Shown one piece after another: positions 35,318 to 42,482 of a DNA stretch of 64,000 nt. Position 1 is the first letter of the stretch. Every line of letters starts with the position of its first letter. Source of the DNA: CAG-411 sp045124315 (GTDB taxonomy: Bacteria > Bacillota > Clostridia > Lachnospirales > Lachnospiraceae); the NCBI GenBank assembly GCA_045124315.1, contig JBGVLO010000176.1, forward strand, positions 71,916 through 135,915. Reading direction: 5' to 3'. The notes beneath the pieces were generated by a model. It did not search any database, was not told the DNA's origin, and was given only the letters and a program-made list of their open reading frames with translations. Made by a program: the position numbers and the translations under genes.

Positions 35318-35986
35318 ATGCTCAATTATATTTGGGGAATTATGCTTTTACTTGGCATTACCGTCGGTGTATTGACCGGACAGACCAAACAGGTGGATAC
35401 CGCCCTGATCGACAGTACAAAGGATGCCATTTCTTTGTGTATCACCATGCTGGGAGTTATGGCGCTGTGGACAGGGTTGATGGAGATTGCAAAAGAAACC
35501 GGACTAATCGCCCAACTAACAAGAAAGCTAAAAAGACCGCTGTGTTTTTTATTTCCGGATGTGCCGGTCAATCATCCTGCCATGGAATATATTGCTTCTA
35601 ATATAATTGCCAATATTCTTGGACTGGGCTGGGCTGCCACACCTATGGGATTAAAAGCCATGAAGGAATTGGCAAAATTGCAGAATGACCGAGCAAAGCA
35701 AGCCTCCCCTCACGCTTCCCGGTCCCTTTCCACGGAAACCAAAAAAAGCGAAGGCAGCCTTTGTACGGCAGCCTCCGCTGATATGTGTACCTTTTTGATT
35801 TTAAATATTTCTTCTTTACAACTGATCCCCGTATCAATTCTGGCATACCGGAGCCAGTATGGTTCTGCGAACCCCTCCGCCATCACCGGCATGTCCATTC
35901 TTGCAACGTCCATATCCACTTTGGCGGGAATTATTTTTAGTGTACTTGCCAGACGCTTTTGGGGCAATCCAAAGAAAATTCAGTAA
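35318..35986 (+). CDS. spmA: Spore maturation protein A
   Basis: The product is 222 aa, about 25 longer than Bacillus SpmA. Family motifs are 'DSTKDAISLCITMLGVMALW', 'GLMEIAKETGLI', 'FPDVPVNHPAMEYIASNIIA' and 'LGLGWAATPMGLKAM'. The polar stretch 'QASPHASRSLSTETKKSEGS' between membrane segments is extra. Works with SpmB in spore-core dehydration in Bacillus. GGGAGAG lies 8 nt before ATG 35318. It is separated from spmB (15.9 kb) and bordered upstream by several repeat insertions, suggesting a rearranged spmAB unit. Confidence 0.9.
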   Translation: MLNYIWGIMLLLGITVGVLTGQTKQVDTALIDSTKDAISLCITMLGVMALWTGLMEIAKETGLIAQLTRKLKRPLCFLFPDVPVNHPAMEYIASNIIANILGLGWAATPMGLKAMKELAKLQNDRAKQASPHASRSLSTETKKSEGSLCTAASADMCTFLILNISSLQLIPVSILAYRSQYGSANPSAITGMSILATSISTLAGIIFSVLARRFWGNPKKIQ

Positions 35987-36097
35987 CAACCACAAACTTC
36001 CTGTGACACTCCAATGCCTTTTATAAAAGGTTTCTGCCACATAGAAATAAGGATAGTTATGGTTGTATCAAACCGCTCACTTTCTTTGTTATGCTTA

Positions 36098-38017
36098 TTA
36101 TTCTGCAGCTACCTCTGTATAGGTTGCCTCATCTGCTATTGTTTTTGTTCCCGTAAGATCCAACTTCTTGTCTGAGCCTGAAATTGACAACTCTCCCTTG
36201 GTCATAGTCAGATTTACCGCGCTTACACCTGTTGTATCTTTTCCGGTTGCGATTACCAATGTAGTCTTTCCACCACTGATCAATACATCGCCTGTAGCTT
36301 TCATTCCTGCTTTTCCAGCATTTACATCAATTGTTCCACCGGCAATTACTAAGTCCTTACCTGCATTGATAGCGGTCTTCTTTGTATCTATATTGATACT
36401 TCCGCCGGAAACTACAAGATTTCCATTCTTTGTTTCCAGTGCACTCTTTGAATCTGCCACTACGTGAATAGAGCCACCACTTACACACATGGTATCTTTT
36501 GCATAACATCCAACTGCTGCACTGGTTACTGCAATGGTTCCACCATTTACAATAAACTGAGCTCCTGCAATTGCTGTAGTTTCTTTCTCCTGTTTCGCTA
36601 CATCCTTTTCACCAAGATCTGTATACGCTTTATTCGTATTTTCCACATATACCTTTAGATTTTTGAAATCTGTATCGTCTTTATCTCCAAATTTAATGGA
36701 ATCTTTTCCTTTTAATCCAATACTTGGAGCCTTTACAAAAAGAGTACCATTGTATACTTTCAGGTCATTACTGCAGTAGATACCATAAAGTTTATTTCCT
36801 GTTACTTTTAGCTCACCCTTTCCCTTGATCTTAAGATCATCCTTTGCATATACGGCTGCCTCATATTCCGAAGCCTCTGTATCGGAAAGTTCATTTTGTG
36901 TATCCTTCTTTGGGGAAATGACACACTCATCTCCAATTGCCTTTACGAAAATCGCAGAAGAGCTTACACTGTTTAACTTAAGACCTTCTAAACTTAATTC
37001 CACTTTTCCTTTCGGATAGGTCGCCTTGTCAACATTTACAATAATCTGTCCATCTTCACAAGTTCCGCTAATACGAATCTCCTCATCTGCAGGTTTTATA
37101 ATTTCAACTGCACTTCCTGTAACTACAACATTCACTGCCTCCTCAGCAGATACTTCCTCTCCAGTTGCATTCTTTAATTGGATTCCATTGGTTCCAAATG
37201 CAATGTCTGCCACACTCTTAGAGATTTCCGCAGGATCCTCTGAAGGTCCCGGAGTTTGTGTAGTCTCTTCTCCCCCATCTCCCTGGGATGGAGCATTTGA
37301 ATTTTCTGGCGACTGACTTTCTTCCGGTGATTGACTTGACTCTGGTTCCTGACTTGTGCCTGGTTCCTGACTGGCCCCTGGTTCCTGACTGGCCCCTGGT
37401 TCCTGGCTTCCCGTTGGAGCCTGACTTCCTACTGGTGCTCCACTTTCTGTTGGTGCCTGACTTCCTGTTGGTGCTCCACTTTCTGTTGGTGTCTGACTTT
37501 CTGTTGGTGTCTGACTTCCTGTTGGTGCTCCACTTTCTGTTGGTGTCTGACTTCCTGCTGGTGTCTGACTTGTGGCTGGTGCCTGACTTGTGGCTGGTGC
37601 CTGACTTGTCGCTGGTGCCTGACTTGCTGCTGGTGCCTGGCTTACTGCTGCTGGCGCCTGACTTACTGCTGCCGGTGCATTTGTATTCGCCTTAACAACT
37701 TTTACTTGTATGCTCTTTGTCTGTTTTTTCTTTCCCTTAGTTTTCACTTTGATTACACAACTTCCCACTTTCACAGCCTTTACTACACCCTTTGCTGTTA
37801 CCTTTGCAACTGCTGGTTTTGAGCTTGAGAATTTTAACTTTTTGCTTGCCATATTGGTCTTAATAGTAAATGTCTTTCCAACTGTTAAAGTCTTCTTTCC
37901 CTTTGCTACATTCTTAATTACTAACTTTGATGCTGCACTGGCTGGTACCCCTGTAGATACCCCACTTACTGCAAGTGTCATAGCGGTTGCCAATGCTACC
38001 CATTTTCTTCTTCTCAT
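36098..38017 (-). CDS. Secreted protein with Ig-like domain, Pro/Ser/Thr linker and carbohydrate-binding-like domain
   Basis: The product is 639 aa. Signal peptide 'KWVALATAMTLAVSGVSTG' ends near 'ASAAS'. Residues 30-110 resemble a BIG2-type immunoglobulin fold ('KTLTVGKTFTIKTN' ... 'KPAVAKVTAKGVVKAVKVG'). Residues about 115-265 are a low-complexity linker of S-Q-x-P and T-E-S-x-x-P repeats. The C-terminal ~370 residues have DUF4353-like 'carbohydrate-binding domain' features, with recurring 'VNGGTIAVTSA', 'VSGGSIHV', 'ISGGKTTL' right-handed beta-helix-like turns. No sortase motif. Probably extracellular or wall-associated; ligand unknown. Confidence 0.85.
   Translation of the reverse strand: MRRRKWVALATAMTLAVSGVSTGVPASAASKLVIKNVAKGKKTLTVGKTFTIKTNMASKKLKFSSSKPAVAKVTAKGVVKAVKVGSCVIKVKTKGKKKQTKSIQVKVVKANTNAPAAVSQAPAAVSQAPAASQAPATSQAPATSQAPATSQTPAGSQTPTESGAPTGSQTPTESQTPTESGAPTGSQAPTESGAPVGSQAPTGSQEPGASQEPGASQEPGTSQEPESSQSPEESQSPENSNAPSQGDGGEETTQTPGPSEDPAEISKSVADIAFGTNGIQLKNATGEEVSAEEAVNVVVTGSAVEIIKPADEEIRISGTCEDGQIIVNVDKATYPKGKVELSLEGLKLNSVSSSAIFVKAIGDECVISPKKDTQNELSDTEASEYEAAVYAKDDLKIKGKGELKVTGNKLYGIYCSNDLKVYNGTLFVKAPSIGLKGKDSIKFGDKDDTDFKNLKVYVENTNKAYTDLGEKDVAKQEKETTAIAGAQFIVNGGTIAVTSAAVGCYAKDTMCVSGGSIHVVADSKSALETKNGNLVVSGGSINIDTKKTAINAGKDLVIAGGTIDVNAGKAGMKATGDVLISGGKTTLVIATGKDTTGVSAVNLTMTKGELSISGSDKKLDLTGTKTIADEATYTEVAAE
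37310..37680 (-). repeat. Tandem repeat coding for S-Q-x-P linker
   Basis: Short degenerate 15- to 30-bp units encode SQAPAT, SQTPTES and GAPTGSQ-type peptides in the linker of the 36098-38017 protein. Such arrays vary in copy number by slippage. Confidence 0.8.
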
Positions 38018-38236
38018 TTATCTTCTCCTCCGTTTCTGTTTTTGTGTATTTAAACCCTACAATTCACATTCTATATAACTTACTTCTTTTTTTCAATAGT
38101 ATTTTCAAATTTTCACATATTTTACATATACGAGTTACTGTAAGTTTATATATGTTTTTTCAAAAGATATGGTACAATGAGAAAGGAAATTAACAGGCTT
38201 CCCTTTGAGGGAGCAGTAAAAGAGAGGAGAATCATT

Positions 38237-38581
38237 ATGCCATTTATCAATGCAAAAATCAGCAAAGCAATTACAAAGGAACAGGAAACACAGATAAAAA
38301 CCATGTTCGGAGAGGCTATCACAACCATTCCGGGCAAAAGTGAAAATTGGCTTATGGTAGGTTTGGAACCGGAATACACATTGTATTTCCGAGGAGATGA
38401 TACAGAACCAAGTGCATTTGTGGAAGTAAGTGTATTTGGAGGAGAGAATAAAGCTGCTTTCGAAAAGCTAACCGCTCAGATCTGTGACATTTTTCAGCAG
38501 GTACTTTCCATTGCCCCGGATCATGTATATGTGAAATATGAGGCCGTGTCTAACTGGGGATGGAATGGAGGAAATTTCTAG
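38237..38581 (+). CDS. MIF/tautomerase-family protein
   Basis: The product is 114 aa from ATG 38237 after GAGAGGAG; the longer frame from 38177 is rejected. Residue 2 is proline (MPFINAKIS), the catalytic base of the tautomerase/MIF superfamily. 'TKEQETQIKTMFGEAI' and 'APDHVYVKYEAVSNWGWNG' match the MIF subgroup in length and C-terminus. Such proteins show phenylpyruvate or dopachrome tautomerase activity; the bacterial role is unsettled. Monocistronic, followed by a palindromic repeat and a terminator. Confidence 0.9.
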   Translation: MPFINAKISKAITKEQETQIKTMFGEAITTIPGKSENWLMVGLEPEYTLYFRGDDTEPSAFVEVSVFGGENKAAFEKLTAQICDIFQQVLSIAPDHVYVKYEAVSNWGWNGGNF

Positions 38582-38669
38582 TTCATGTTGGATTATAATC
38601 AACGATTGGTATAGAACAAAGTGGACAAGTCTAATTCAACTCCCTATATCCCTTACTCATGAGGGACTT

Positions 38670-38698
38670 GCTCCATAGGACGAACTTTCCTATAGAGC
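38670..38698. repeat. TATAGGA-family palindrome
   Basis: GCTCCATAGGACGAACTTTCC followed by TATAGAGC; shares its core with 28.4, 28.5 and 42.4 kb copies. Confidence 0.7.
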
Positions 38699-38706
38699 AA
38701 AAAAGG

Positions 38707-38749
38707 AAAGGTATCGGAGAAAGGATTGAAAGCCTTCTCCGGTACCTTT
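38707..38749. terminator. Terminator after MIF-like gene
   Basis: AAAGGTATCGGAGAAAGG ... CCTTCTCCGGTACCTTT stem of about 17 bp. Flanking A- and T-runs mean it can serve both strands. Confidence 0.7.
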
Positions 38750-38809
38750 ATTAACTGAAAGTAAAATTTTTCCTATTCAAAAAAAGAGAAACTGCACCGG
38801 TGCAATAGG

Positions 38810-39367
38810 TTATTGTATTAATTCTTTCAATGGAGAAAAGTCAATATAGAAATCCTCGTAAATTCCAACTTTTACTTTGTCATCGAAGGTATAACGTTTT
38901 GCATACAATTCTCTTTCAAAGTCATAGATCGTAATGACCTGATTGTCAGGATCTACAATCCAATATTCTTTTACTCCATAATACTGATAGTAGTTTAATT
39001 TCTTTACATAGTCATGGGCTGCGTTTCCGGAAGAAACAATTTCAATAATGAAATCAGGTGCACCGTTACAGCGGTTCTTATCCAACTTGCTGGGATCACA
39101 TACAATCATCACGTCTGGTTGGACGATTGTAAGAAGGTCATCCGACAGTTTTACGTCAAAAGGAGCGGCAAGAACTTCGCACATCCCTTTCTTTTTGCGA
39201 ATGTAATCTTTGAGTAAATAAGATAATTCCATTGAAAGTCTTTGGTGTATCAACGATGGACTTGCCATTGCATAAGGAACACCCTCAAATACTTCAATTC
39301 GTTCATCATCCGGATATGCCTCATAATCATCTATTGTAATAATTTTAGACTGCTCAGTTGATGCCAT
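38810..39367 (-). CDS. Uma2-family (DUF820) putative nuclease
   Basis: The product is 185 aa, standard for Uma2 proteins, which have a PD-(D/E)XK-like fold. Motifs are 'ERIEVFEGVPYAMASPS', 'IVQPDVMIVCD' (conserved Asp), 'GAPDFIIEIVSSGNAAHD' (Glu-x-x-Ser) and 'KLNYYQYYGVKEYWIVDP'. The family is abundant in cyanobacteria and some Clostridia; its biological role is unknown. It lies 18 bp downstream of the padR-DUF1700-DUF4097 operon and may be read with it. Confidence 0.92.
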   Translation of the reverse strand: MASTEQSKIITIDDYEAYPDDERIEVFEGVPYAMASPSLIHQRLSMELSYLLKDYIRKKKGMCEVLAAPFDVKLSDDLLTIVQPDVMIVCDPSKLDKNRCNGAPDFIIEIVSSGNAAHDYVKKLNYYQYYGVKEYWIVDPDNQVITIYDFERELYAKRYTFDDKVKVGIYEDFYIDFSPLKELIQ

Positions 39368-39385
39368 AACCGTTCCCCTTTCTCT

Positions 39386-40381
39386 TTACTTACCAAACTC
39401 AATATCAATATCCCCATACGAACTCTCTACATTCAGTGTTTTTGGCACAGATCTGGAAGCCGTATAATGTGTTCCGAGTTCTTTTCCATTGATGGTAATC
39501 TCGCCATCATCTGTGCCGAGGCTTGTAGAAAATTCCTCTTCTGCTTCTTCAAATCTGGCGGTAAAATCCCCATCTGAAAGGCTTACATCAACCTGATCGA
39601 TTTTGGTGTGGTTTACATCCAAATCTCCATAAGCCAACTCGGCAGTAAGCTTTGACACGCTGCCATTATCCATGCTCATTTCCCCGTCTGAAAGCGTAAA
39701 GTCACCGGTACCAATGATGCTGTCCACAATCTGGCAATCTCCGTAGGAAAGTTTTCCGGTAAAAGAATCAAATCCGCCTGAAGTCATACTCAAGTCACCA
39801 TCTCCGCTTTTCAGCTCTACATTTTTTCCGGTACAGTCTGTCACCTCCAGATCCCCATAGGATAAATCCAGTATGTAGTTATCCGCAGTCTGTCCCTCGA
39901 TCAGACAGTCTCCGTCGGAATTGTAAATAGCAATCTCTTTTAAACTTTTGTCCTCCGGAATGGTTACCACAACGGTATCGTCCTGGGTGTTATCATAGTC
40001 AGAAAAAGAAGGCATAATTCCCCAAAAGCCAATTACATGAACCCCGGATTTTCCTTTTTCCTGTACAGTAAGTGCCAGTTTGTCATTTTCTACTGTGTAA
40101 CTGGAATCAAAGTCTTCTCCTTCCGGATAGGTAACCGAAAAGTTCTTGCCAGGGATTACCCTGATATCAAAATAATCGGTATCTACCTGAACGGAATGAA
40201 CAGGCTCAATTTCTTTCGTTACCATATTATATTCCCGATTATTTTTTGTGTTTACCGGCTGCCCCAGTGTATAAGAAAATGCCAGGGTTCCATCAAGCAG
40301 TAAGCCACAGATTGTAAAGCCAGTTCCAATTAATAGGAAGCAAAGTGCTACGAGGCTGATTCGTTTTAAAATTTTATTCAT
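39386..40381 (-). CDS. DUF4097-family beta-strand repeat protein
   Basis: The product is 331 aa. One N-terminal membrane segment (RISLVALCFLLIGTGFTICG) anchors an extracytoplasmic beta-helix-like DUF4097 domain with recurring 'LSYGDLEVTDC', 'LSYGDCQIVDS', 'LAYGDLDVNHT', 'SSYGDIDIEFG' turns. Its ATG directly follows the TAA of the DUF1700 gene. With PadR and DUF1700 it forms the common three-gene set thought to act in membrane or envelope stress sensing (inference from family context). Confidence 0.9.
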   Translation of the reverse strand: MNKILKRISLVALCFLLIGTGFTICGLLLDGTLAFSYTLGQPVNTKNNREYNMVTKEIEPVHSVQVDTDYFDIRVIPGKNFSVTYPEGEDFDSSYTVENDKLALTVQEKGKSGVHVIGFWGIMPSFSDYDNTQDDTVVVTIPEDKSLKEIAIYNSDGDCLIEGQTADNYILDLSYGDLEVTDCTGKNVELKSGDGDLSMTSGGFDSFTGKLSYGDCQIVDSIIGTGDFTLSDGEMSMDNGSVSKLTAELAYGDLDVNHTKIDQVDVSLSDGDFTARFEEAEEEFSTSLGTDDGEITINGKELGTHYTASRSVPKTLNVESSYGDIDIEFGK

Positions 40382-40966
40382 TTATGCCACCTTCTTTCTG
40401 AAAAATAATGCTCGAAACAGTGCTGCAATTGCCCGGATACAAAGTTCTCCAAACTTAATCATACCCACTAGGATCAGTGTTCCAAAACCAATCAGCAGCA
40501 AGCACATTCCTGCACATACCAATCCCTGACCGATGCCGCCGGAAAAGAAAATGGCAGTAAACATCATTACACCGGCAAAAACTAAGGATGCGCCAGCGCA
40601 GAAAATAGCAAAACTAAACGCAAGTATTGTGATTACGATTGCAAATAGCAGGGCAAAACCAGCTATGGCTATTGGAAGCGCAATTGGTGCTGCAAAAATG
40701 GAAAGGATAATCATCCAGATTACAGTTGCACCGTTTTTTACACCTCCCTGTGTCTTTTGGTCTTCAATACGCTTCTCGGTGCAGTTGACAATAATCTCTT
40801 TTGCAATGTCCTCCGGTTTTCCAAGAAATTGGGAAACATCCTGGGTGTCATCTGCTCCCATTTCTTCAAAATATTCTGTGTAATAGGAAATAGCATCCTC
40901 ACGGTCCTCCTTTGGTATGTGCCGGAGAGCTTTTTCCAACCGTTGTATAAAAATATGCTTATTCAT
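40382..40966 (-). CDS. DUF1700 (HAAS-domain) membrane protein
   Basis: The product is 194 aa from ATG 40966, after AAAGGAGGAG. The N-terminal helical HAAS domain reads 'FIQRLEKALRHIPKEDREDAISYYTEYFEEMG' (two adjoining stretches: FIQRLEKALRHIPKED and REDAISYYTEYFEEMG). Three to four TM segments follow. It overlaps padR by 8 nt. By family knowledge the HAAS domain pairs with PadR-type regulators, so it may be a membrane partner of the upstream regulator. Confidence 0.9.
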   Translation of the reverse strand: MNKHIFIQRLEKALRHIPKEDREDAISYYTEYFEEMGADDTQDVSQFLGKPEDIAKEIIVNCTEKRIEDQKTQGGVKNGATVIWMIILSIFAAPIALPIAIAGFALLFAIVITILAFSFAIFCAGASLVFAGVMMFTAIFFSGGIGQGLVCAGMCLLLIGFGTLILVGMIKFGELCIRAIAALFRALFFRKKVA

Positions 40967-41390
40967 GGTTCTCCTCCTTTTCCAAATTGTCTGCTTCCCC
41001 ATTGGCCTCTTTGGTATTCTCTGGCACTGGGGAAGTATCTAAATCGCCTGCCGGTTCCTCATTTTTCTGTTTTCTTTGTTCCGGTTCACCAGACAGCAAA
41101 ACGTCAATATTGGTTTTATAGATTTCCCACTCGGACTTGTAAAAGGCAAGTCGCTCTTTTCCCATGTCCGTAATCTGATAATATCTGCGGTTGCGTCCCT
41201 GAAAGGGCTGGTCGTAGGTCGTAAGACAGTTATCCTTTTGCAGACGTCGGAGCACCGGGTATAGTGTGGATTCGGAAATGTCCACAATTTCCTTCACCCG
41301 TGCGGTAAGGGTATAGCCATAAGCGTCTTCTTCCTCAACAATAGCAAGCACGCAGGCATCCAGTAATGGAGCTGCCAATTGAAATGTCAT
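40959..41390 (-). CDS. PadR-family transcriptional regulator
   Basis: The product is 143 aa. The winged helix is at residues 1-85: 'LLDACVLAIVEEEDAYGYTL', 'ISESTLYPVLRRLQKD', 'GRNRRYYQITDMGKERL'. The C-terminal ~45 residues are acidic and disordered (EEPAGDLDTSPVPENTKE). AAAGGAG precedes ATG 41390. It heads the operon and probably represses its own promoter, which contains a palindrome overlapping the -10 region. Confidence 0.93.
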   Translation of the reverse strand: MTFQLAAPLLDACVLAIVEEEDAYGYTLTARVKEIVDISESTLYPVLRRLQKDNCLTTYDQPFQGRNRRYYQITDMGKERLAFYKSEWEIYKTNIDVLLSGEPEQRKQKNEEPAGDLDTSPVPENTKEANGEADNLEKEENHE

Positions 41391-41482
41391 AGTAATGTCT
41401 CCTTTCTGAAAAGTGTATTTCGATCATTTAAAAATTCTGTTTCCTGAACTTCCAAACATCGTTTCTTTCTCCACATAACTGT

Positions 41483-41524
41483 TATGATGTATATTACTAT
41501 ACGTCATATAATATTGTTTGTCAA
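41483..41524 (-). promoter_or_regulatory. padR promoter with palindromic operator
   Basis: Minus-strand TTGACA (41524-41519), a 17-bp spacer and TATAGT (41501-41496). TATGACGTATA/TATACATCATA (41508-41483) is an inverted repeat centred on the -10, the type of site bound by PadR proteins (ATGT-ACAT-like). Confidence 0.75.
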
Positions 41525-41538
41525 GAAATATGTGAGAA

Positions 41539-41601
41539 CAAATGTCGTTTACTTAAACATTGAACTTTTACGAAGGGATTGGCCTGCAAATATATCTTCC
41601 C
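41539..41601 (-). repeat. Partial copy of the 102-bp MITE
   Basis: AATGTCGTTTACTTAAAC ... GATTGGCCTGCAAATATATC aligns with the reverse complement of 35260-35199. The second terminal repeat is missing. Confidence 0.7.
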
Positions 41602-41612
41602 TCCCCTTTCAA

Positions 41613-41643
41613 TTGTCAACCTATAATTATTTTTAGTTGACAA
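41613..41643 (+). promoter_or_regulatory. BirA (biotin repressor) operator of bioY
   Basis: TTGTCAAC-N15-GTTGACAA matches the known BirA box (TTGTNAAC-N15-GTTNACAA). A TATAAT at 41622-41627 lies inside the spacer, so BirA-biotinyl-AMP binding would block the promoter. Confidence 0.85.
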
Positions 41644-41679
41644 ATGACCTTTTCTCCTTTACACTTAAGGCAATGAAGC

Positions 41680-41710
41680 GTAACAGTTCAGCCGGGGGCT
41701 GTCCTGTTAC
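41680..41710. repeat. 31-bp palindromic mobile unit with 8-bp target duplication
   Basis: Ends GTAACAGTTCAGCC and GGCTGTCCTGTTAC around GGG. Perfect direct repeat AATGAAGC on both sides (41672-41679, 41711-41718). It lies in the bioY 5' untranslated region between the BirA box and the start codon. Confidence 0.92.
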
Positions 41711-41765
41711 AATGAAGCAGCTGCAAGAAAACAAAATCAGCTGCAAATAACAAGGAGGAAGAAAA

Positions 41766-42344
41766 ATGACACCCACTATTGAAACAAAAACAAAACCTAT
41801 GCTGTCTGTTTCCAGCATGACTATGATAGCTGTAATGACAGCTCTCACCTGTATCTTGGGACCTATGTCCCTTAACATCCCTTTTAGCCCGGTTCCAATT
41901 TCCCTTACCAATCTGGTAATTTATTTTTCCATTTATCTTTTAGGAACCAAAAAGGGAACCATCAGCTACTTTATCTATCTTTTACTGGGTCTGGTTGGAC
42001 TTCCTGTATTTTCCGGATTTACCGGTGGCGCAGGCAAATTATTTGGACCAACTGGCGGCTATATCATCGGATTTCTTTTTATGGCTCTCATCTGCGGGAT
42101 CTTTATTGATAAATTTCCGAAGAATCCATTTCTACAATTCGCAGGAATGGTGCTTGGTACGGTCGTATGCTATGCTTTTGGTACCCTCTGGCTGGCTTAT
42201 GTGGCTGGAATGAACTTTAAGGCAGCATTGATGGCCGGTGTGATTCCATTTATCCCTGGTGATCTCATTAAAATCGTGTTGGCAATCGCCATTGGTGGCA
42301 TTTTGCAGAAACAATTGAAAAAGGCTGGAGTTCTTGGGGAATAA
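41766..42344 (+). CDS. bioY: Biotin ECF transporter S component
   Basis: The product is 192 aa with six hydrophobic segments, normal for BioY. Motifs: 'MIAVMTALTCILGPMSLNIPFSPVPISLTNL' region (MTALTCILGPMSLNIPFS, PVPISLTNL), 'GLPVFSGFTGGAGKLFGPTGGY' (GLPVFSGFTGGAG, LFGPTGGY), 'PFIPGDLIKIVLAI'. It binds biotin with high affinity and works with a shared EcfT/EcfA energising module encoded elsewhere. CAAGGAGGAAG precedes ATG 41766. The BirA box upstream indicates repression by biotin. Confidence 0.96.
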   Translation: MTPTIETKTKPMLSVSSMTMIAVMTALTCILGPMSLNIPFSPVPISLTNLVIYFSIYLLGTKKGTISYFIYLLLGLVGLPVFSGFTGGAGKLFGPTGGYIIGFLFMALICGIFIDKFPKNPFLQFAGMVLGTVVCYAFGTLWLAYVAGMNFKAALMAGVIPFIPGDLIKIVLAIAIGGILQKQLKKAGVLGE

Positions 42345-42384
42345 GAAAGAGTTTTACTCTCATTAGAACATAGTAAAGCGTTTT

Positions 42385-42417
42385 TTCTATATAGGAGACG
42401 AATTTTCCTATATAGAA
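42385..42417. repeat. TATAGGA-family palindrome
   Basis: TTCTATATAGGAGACGAA then TTTTCCTATATAGAA; 12-bp arms. Sits between bioY and the permease gene, both converging on it. Confidence 0.7.
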
Positions 42418-42420
42418 AAC

Positions 42421-42464
42421 AAGGCGTCGCAATCGCGATTTTTCAATCGCAATTGCGGCGCCTT
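42421..42464. terminator. Bidirectional hairpin between bioY and permease
   Basis: AAGGCGTCGCAATCGCGAT ... ATCGCAATTGCGGCGCCTT, about 17 paired bases. Placed 18 bp after the permease stop on the minus strand; flanking U-runs are short. Confidence 0.65.
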
Positions 42465-42482
42465 AGTCACTTTTCTTCTTAT

